Below, piece by piece: positions 59,145 through 64,000 of a DNA stretch of 64,000 nt. The stretch covers positions 93,777,716 through 93,841,715 of the forward strand of contig CM038229.1 of NCBI GenBank assembly GCA_021442155.1. Direction: 5' to 3'. Position 1 is the first letter of the stretch; each line of letters starts with the position of its first letter. A program made the position numbers and the translations under genes. This DNA comes from Cymbidium sinense (lineage: Eukaryota; Streptophyta; Magnoliopsida; Asparagales; Orchidaceae). The notes under the pieces are model-generated. The model saw only the letters and a list, made by a program, of their open reading frames with translations, did no database searches and had not been told where the DNA came from.

Positions 59145-59625
59145 TTTTTTAACAGAGAATAAATTCATATTCAACATTTCTTCTTTTTGATTTCATCAAC
59201 CAAGTAACACACCAAGTTTTCTAAGAGACAAATGATGACATAAATAAAAAATGATCACTCATAGGGCAAATCAAAAACCCTAGATAACTATAACTTTCTC
59301 TGTAAAAAACACGTTTCTACAAGCCAGATTGTCTCTGGTCTAGTTTCTCGCTCATCCGAACCACCTAGGCCTCTAGACTAGCAGGATCCACCATCATATC
59401 CCCGACCTCTCCCTCTGCCAACACCACGGCTGTAACCTTCATTGATCATCCCACTTCCATAATTACCACTACTCCGACCACCACCTCCATATCCACCAGC
59501 ATCTCCAGATCCCCTACCACCACTACAATATCCGCCGCCTCCTCCTTCGCCTCCACGATTAGATCTAAACTGAGCTTGGTTGACAGTGATGTTCCTGCCA
59601 TCAAGGTTCTGCCTATTCTTAGGGT
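59145..59625 (-). pseudogene. GRP 3' fragment 11
   Basis: The minus strand from about 59605 reads NLDGRNITVNQAQFRSNRGG, then EGGGGYCSGGRGSGDAGGYG and GGRSSGNYGSGMINEGYSRG, and VGRGRGYDGGSC. The frame is open through the Gly-rich tail as far as I can read it. The family C-terminus is damaged near 59360. The T-run is at about 59143-59150. The right end is CTATTCTTAGGG. Confidence 0.85.
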
Positions 59626-60229
59626 TTAGGTTTAGGTCTATTAGGTTTTATGGATTAGGTTTTATTTTTTAATTTTTTATGTTTTATTTTTAGATAAATT
59701 TTTTATGTTTAGTTTTTTATTTAGTTTTTATTTTATTTTATTATAGGTTTATTTTATTTTTATTTTACTTTTAGTTTTTATTTTATTTACACTTTTTGTT
59801 CTTATGTTTATTTTATTTTTTAGTTTAGTTTAGGTTTTTATTCTATTTTATTTTATGGTTTTAGTTTAGGTTTTAGTTTAGGTTTTTATTTATTTTATTT
59901 TATTTCAATTTAGGTTTCTTTATTTATTTTATTTTTAAGTTTTATTTAGTTTAGCTTTAAGCTTTTAGGTTTTTAGGGTTTGGGTTTAGGATTTAGGGTA
60001 AAGGGTTTCACGGTTTAGGGTGTTAGGGTTTAGGGATTAGGGTTAGGGTTTAGGGTTTAGCGTTTAGGATTTATTGTTTATGCTTTAGTGTTTAGATTTT
60101 TTTAGGTTTAGGGTTCGCTTAGGGTTTAGGGTTAGTTTAGGGTTTAGGGTTTAGTATTTAGGTTTTAGGGTTTTAGGGTTAAAGTTTTAGGTTTAGGGTT
60201 TAGGTTTTTGTTTAGGGTTTAGGGTTTTT
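59626..60229. repeat. Telomere-like block
   Basis: The common GRP right flank, a short AT-rich T/A/G part and TTTAGGG variants. This is one of the shortest intervals between GRP copies. Confidence 0.88.
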
Positions 60230-60724
60230 GGTTTTTTTTTATTTTAGCAGAGAACAGATTCAAATTAAACATTTCTTCTTTTTAATTTTTCCAACCAACT
60301 AACACACAAAGTTCTCTAAGACACAAGTGACGAGATAGAACAAAATTTACCATGCATAGAGCAAATCAAAAATACTAGATAACTAGAACTGTCTCTACTA
60401 TAAAGACATAATTCCATAAGCAACAGATCGGATCAGTCATTCTTCAATTTCTCTAGTTCTTATCAGAACCGCCTATTGAGTAGCGGGATCCTCCAGCATA
60501 CCCTCGATCTCTCTCTCTACCACCACCACGGTAGTAGCCTACGTTGATCCTCCCGCTTCTATAACCACCATTACTCTGACCACCACCTTCATACCCACCA
60601 GCACCTCCAAATCCTCCACCTCCACTATGATAACTGCCGCCTCTGCCTTTGTCTCCACCACTAGATCTAGACTGAGCCTAGTTGATGGTGATGTTATTAT
60701 TGCCAAGGTTCTCCTATTCTTAAG
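60230..60724 (-). pseudogene. GRP 3' fragment 12
   Basis: The minus strand near 60700 reads NNITIN, a stop (TAG where Gln is expected), AQSRSSGGDKGRGGSYHSGG, then GGFGGAGGYEGGGQSNGGYR. It is most like fragment 8 (both read GGDKGRGG and GGYEGGG). The 3' UTR and T-run are at 60230-60430. Confidence 0.85.
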
Positions 60725-62204
60725 GTTTAGGTTTAGGTATATTAGGTTTTAGGGGTTAGGTTTATTTTTTAATTTATTTAGTTACTTTAAGTTGAGGTTT
60801 AGGGTTTGGAGTTTATGGTTTAGGGTTTAGGGTTTAGGGTTTGGGGTTTAGGGTTTAGGGTTTAGGGTTTTAGGGTTTATGCTTTCAGGTTTTAGGGTTT
60901 AGCGTTTAGGGTTTTAGGGTTTAAGGTTTAGGGTTTAGGGTTTACATTTAGGGTTTATGGTTTACGGTTTAGGATTTTGGATTTATGGTTATTTTTTAAA
61001 TTAAGTAAATCGATAGGTTTAGGTTTATTTAGTTTACTTAGTTTATTTATTATTTATCTAAGTTTATTTTATTTTTTATTTTTATTTAGGTTTATTTTTT
61101 TATTTAGTTTGTTTATTTATTTTAGTTTAGGTTTTTTATTTTAATTTATTTTTTAGGTTTAGGTTTAGGTTTAGGTTTTAGTTGAGTTTTATTTTGAGGT
61201 TCAAGTTTAAGTTTGTATTTTATTTTTTAGGTTTAAGTTTTATATTTTTATTTTAGGTTTATTTTTAGTTTATTTTTAGTTTATTTTATTTTATTTAGTT
61301 TAGGTTTAGGTTTGTGTTTAGTTTATTTTAGGATTAGATTTTGGTTTTATTTATTTTAGTTTAGGTTTATGTTTATTTTTTATTTTAGGTTTAGGTTTTT
61401 TATAGCTTAGGGTTTAGGTTTTATTTTTTATTTATTTTAAGATTTTATTTTAAGGTTTACTTTTTAGGTTTAGGTTTTTATTTAGTTTTTTAATTTTATT
61501 TGAATTATTTTATTTTACTTAATTTTATTTTATTTTAGGTTTTCTATTGTTAGGTTTATTTTATTTTTAGTCATTAGGTTTTATTTATTTTATTTTAGTT
61601 TATTTTTATTAATTTATCTATTTTATTTAGTTTAGTTTATGTTTTAGTTTATATTTTATCTCTTTTATTATTTTATTTTATTTAGGTTTAGGTTCTTTAT
61701 TTATTTTATTTTTTATTATTTAGTTTGGTGTGTGTTTAGTGGGAGTAGTGGGGTCATGGCCTAGGGATGTGGAGGATTTAGAGGGCCTGTTTCAGCTTAT
61801 AGTGGTTTGAGGATTTAGGATTTAACATTGTGGTAGGGTAGGCTTAGCGAGTTAGGGTCAGTGGTGGGTTAGGAAGGCAGAGTTTAGGGTTTAAGGTTTT
61901 TGGTTTAAGGTTTAGGATTTAAGGTTCTAGGTTTAGGGTTTGTTGTTTAAGGTTAGTTTATGGTTTAGGGTTTAGGGTTTTTTAGGGTTTAAGGTTTATG
62001 GTTTAGGGTTTAGATTTTAGGGTTTAGGTCTTACGGTTTAGGGTTTATGGTTTAGGGTTTATGGTTTTAGGGTTTATTATTTAGGGTTTAGGGTTTAGGG
62101 TTTATGGTATAGGGTTTATGGTTTTTAGGGTTTAGGGTTTAGGGTTTACGATTTAGGGTTTTAGGTTTAAGGTTGAAGTTTTAGTTTAGGGTTTAGGGTT
62201 TTTG
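60725..62204. repeat. Telomere-like block
   Basis: The common GRP flank is followed by TTTAGGG variants, the joint TTTTTAAATTAAGTAAATCG (about 60990-61009), AT-rich T/A/G DNA to about 61730, an irregular pocket (61735-61875) and TTTAGGG. Confidence 0.87.
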
Positions 62205-62512
62205 GTTTTTTTTTTTCTACAAAGAACAAATTCATATTCAACATTTCGTCTTTTCGAATGAGCATGCATAGAGCAAATCAAAAACCCTGGATAACTATAA
62301 CCGTCTCTACTGTGAAGACATAGTTCCATAAGTAGCAGATCAGATCGACCGTTCTTCAGTTTCTTCATTTCCATCAGAACCACCCGGACCTTTTGAGTAG
62401 CTGGATCCATGATCATATCCCGGATCTCTCCTTACGCCACCACCATGGTTGTAACCTTCGTCTCTCCTCCAGCCTCCATAGCCACCACTGCTCCGACCAC
62501 CACCTTCACCTC
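62205..62512 (-). pseudogene. GRP 3' fragment 13, fused to LINE copy 5
   Basis: The Gly-rich tail is present on the minus strand as GEGGGRSSGGYGGWRRDEGY, then NHGGGVRRDPGYDHGSSYS and GPGGSDGN. The part nearer the RRM is missing: at about 62512 the sequence turns into LINE ORF1. Part of the 3' UTR is deleted (near 62255). Confidence 0.83.
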
Positions 62513-63840
62513 CACTATCTGAGAAAACAAATCCATATTCTCCCTTGAATTTGAATGATGCATAACATTGATATCCTCATTAATACTTTTAATTGAAGCA
62601 TCATTTTCATTAATAAAAAATGGTAAGGATATGAGGATCAACTTAGAGAAAAAATGATTGTCAACAAAAGTTTAGAAAAATTATTGTTTTCCACATTAGA
62701 AACCTTCAATTGCATAGAAGAAATAAGAGGTAAAATAACCTTATTAGGAACATTCAATGAATCTTTTTTTTTTGAATTAACTTTTTGATATTTAATAGTG
62801 GTCGGCCTAGGGTTAGACCAATAATTTCCTTACATGAATTTTCTTTTTAGGTGAGGATGTAGAATGAAACATTCAGAAGAGAACAAAAGATAGGAAAATT
62901 TTTAAAATCAACTTTCTGAATAAAACTGTAATTTTCAGATCCTAACTAGATTTCTTTAGGGTGTTTCTTGGTAATGTCCAATTCAACAAGGAATCAAACC
63001 AGAGAAGGTCGAGATTATGTAGCTATTACTTGATCAATTTGTAATGGCCGACCAAATAAAGCACTCGTAGCAAAAAGGAATTGATGATTAATGAAATTAA
63101 TTCACATATTGGGGAGAGAAATCCAAACCAGAATGATCAGAGATTCTTCCATAATATCAAATAGTGTAGTCCAGTTTAGTAACCTCATTTGGAAATTGAA
63201 AACTAAATAAGAACGATGAGCAAAACACACGAGTATTCTAAATTATTTGTTAATTGAATCAAAATGTGGGGAGGATCAATTAAACCAATCATAAAAGCAC
63301 CCAAAAGTTTTAGACTATGAAAGAAGTAGTGAATGTTTTCGAAATTGGCCTATGAAGAGTAAACTTTCCAACAAATGTGAATTCAAATGGCTTAGCAAGC
63401 TTTTCCACAATCAGATCAGAGCACATAACCACAGGCATGCCTCGAGAAGAAGTCAACATAAGTTCCAAGGACTCACATGAACAGCTATCCTTACAAATAA
63501 GGATGTCTTTAAATGATTTCAAAGAAGCCAAAGCCAAGGTAGTTGATGTCCTAGTAGGATCCATTAGATCCATTGGTTTACCCTATGAAATCATTAGGGA
63601 AGGCGCCAAGCCACAGTGTCACTCCAAGTAAAACATGAAAGCGTTCAACATCCGTTGATTCTAGAAGGAATCTAATGAGTTTCATGCCAAATAATTGTGA
63701 AGCAGTGATCAGAAAGCCAAAAATGAGAGGGGAAAAGGGGAATCACCAGAGCACGAGGTCGAGGGCACCGATGGTGGGTGGGTTTGGTGTTGTGCACAAA
63801 GGACAGGGACGTAGTCAACGTGAGCTGATTACTCGAGCTT
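62513..63840 (-). mobile_element. LINE copy 5 (divergent), ORF1 and 5' end only
   Basis: It carries an ORF1 related to but distinct from subfamilies A and B. The left edge is fused to GRP fragment 13. The right edge (about 63840) runs into TTTAGGTTTAGATTTATTAG, the same flank that normally follows GRP copies, so the LINE piece sits inside a GRP-type repeat unit. Confidence 0.78.
62530..63573 (-). pseudogene. LINE copy 5 ORF1 fragment
   Basis: The minus strand from 63573 reads MDLMDPTRTSTTLALASLKS, then LMLTSSRGMPVVMCSDLIVE and KLAKPFEFTFVGKFTLHRP, the start of the DUF4283 domain as in the other copies. An upstream start is possible. The domain goes on with breaks to about 62940 (FGRPLQIDQV-like near 63040). 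The zinc-knuckle part is deleted. The C-terminal part near 62560-62640 reads FINENDASIKSINEDIN, then breaks into GRP sequence. Confidence 0.75.
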
Positions 63841-64000
63841 ACTAGAATTTAGTTTTAGGTTTAGATTTATTAGGTCTTAGGGTTTAAGTTTATTTTTTAA
63901 TTTATTTAGGTACTTTATGTTTAGGTTTAGGGTATAGGGTTTAGTGTTAGGATTTAGGGTTTAGGGTTTAGGGTTTAGGTGTAGGGTTTAAGGTTTAAGG
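63841..64000. repeat. Telomere-like block reaching the window edge
   Basis: The common right flank (TTTATTAGGTCTTAGGGTTT) followed by TTTAGGG variants. Confidence 0.85.

Noticed and set aside
20848..62512. CRISPR array formed by the regularly recurring GRP pieces.
   Set aside because: The units are hundreds of bases long, have protein-coding meaning and a poly(A) mark, and the DNA is a plant nuclear type.
19680..64000. An active chromosome end.
   Set aside because: The TTTAGGG arrays are highly degenerate, interrupted by old retroelements, and continue to the window edge without becoming a clean array. Subtelomeric or interstitial DNA fits better, though the telomere could lie further right.

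Overview
The window looks like nuclear DNA of a flowering plant, probably from a subtelomeric or interstitial-telomeric domain. The evidence is long arrays of the plant telomere heptamer TTTAGGG and its decayed variants, all with the G-rich strand on the + strand. Embedded in them are broken plant retroelements: an L1-type LINE with endonuclease, reverse transcriptase and RNase H domains, and a Gypsy-type LTR element. There are also many copies of the 3' part of a plant glycine-rich RNA-binding protein (GRP) gene. I cannot name the species. I find no intact gene, no tRNA, no rRNA and no CRISPR array.

Layout. 1-8485: LINE copy 1 on the minus strand (3' UTR, RNase H, reverse transcriptase, endonuclease, ORF1, 5' end), cut by the left window edge. 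8486-9352: telomere-like repeats. 9353-19597: a decayed Gypsy gag and protease on the + strand, split inside the protease by about 7.8 kb of AT-rich repetitive DNA (about 11563-19335). 19680-64000: telomere-like DNA made of TTTAGGG-rich stretches and AT-rich T/A/G-only stretches. This part is punctuated by thirteen antisense GRP 3' fragments (near 20.9, 23.0, 24.3, 28.4, 33.6, 43.6, 45.3, 49.6, 52.1, 55.4, 59.1, 60.2 and 62.2 kb), four more antisense LINE pieces (24.8-27.3, 34.3-40.7, 46.4-48.3 and 62.5-63.8 kb) and an inverted LTR-like piece (28.6-29.1 kb).

The most interesting signal is the architecture. Every LINE and GRP insert lies antisense to the telomere G-strand. The right-hand end of nearly every insert runs straight into TTTAGGG-type sequence, and the GRP copies have a short T-run (their poly(A) tail) at the left. 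This is the geometry expected if cDNA was primed from a G-strand 3' end and then capped with telomere repeats. However, nine GRP copies share one breakpoint and one right-hand flank, so most copies must come from later amplification of a founder as a composite subtelomeric repeat. A clear example is a tandem duplication of about 3.3 kb at 51590-58245.

No genes here appear to work together. The LINE supplies a plausible machinery (now dead in these copies) for the retro-insertion of GRP mRNA. Several short stretches inside the telomere-like DNA look like consensus or base-calling noise and should be treated with caution.
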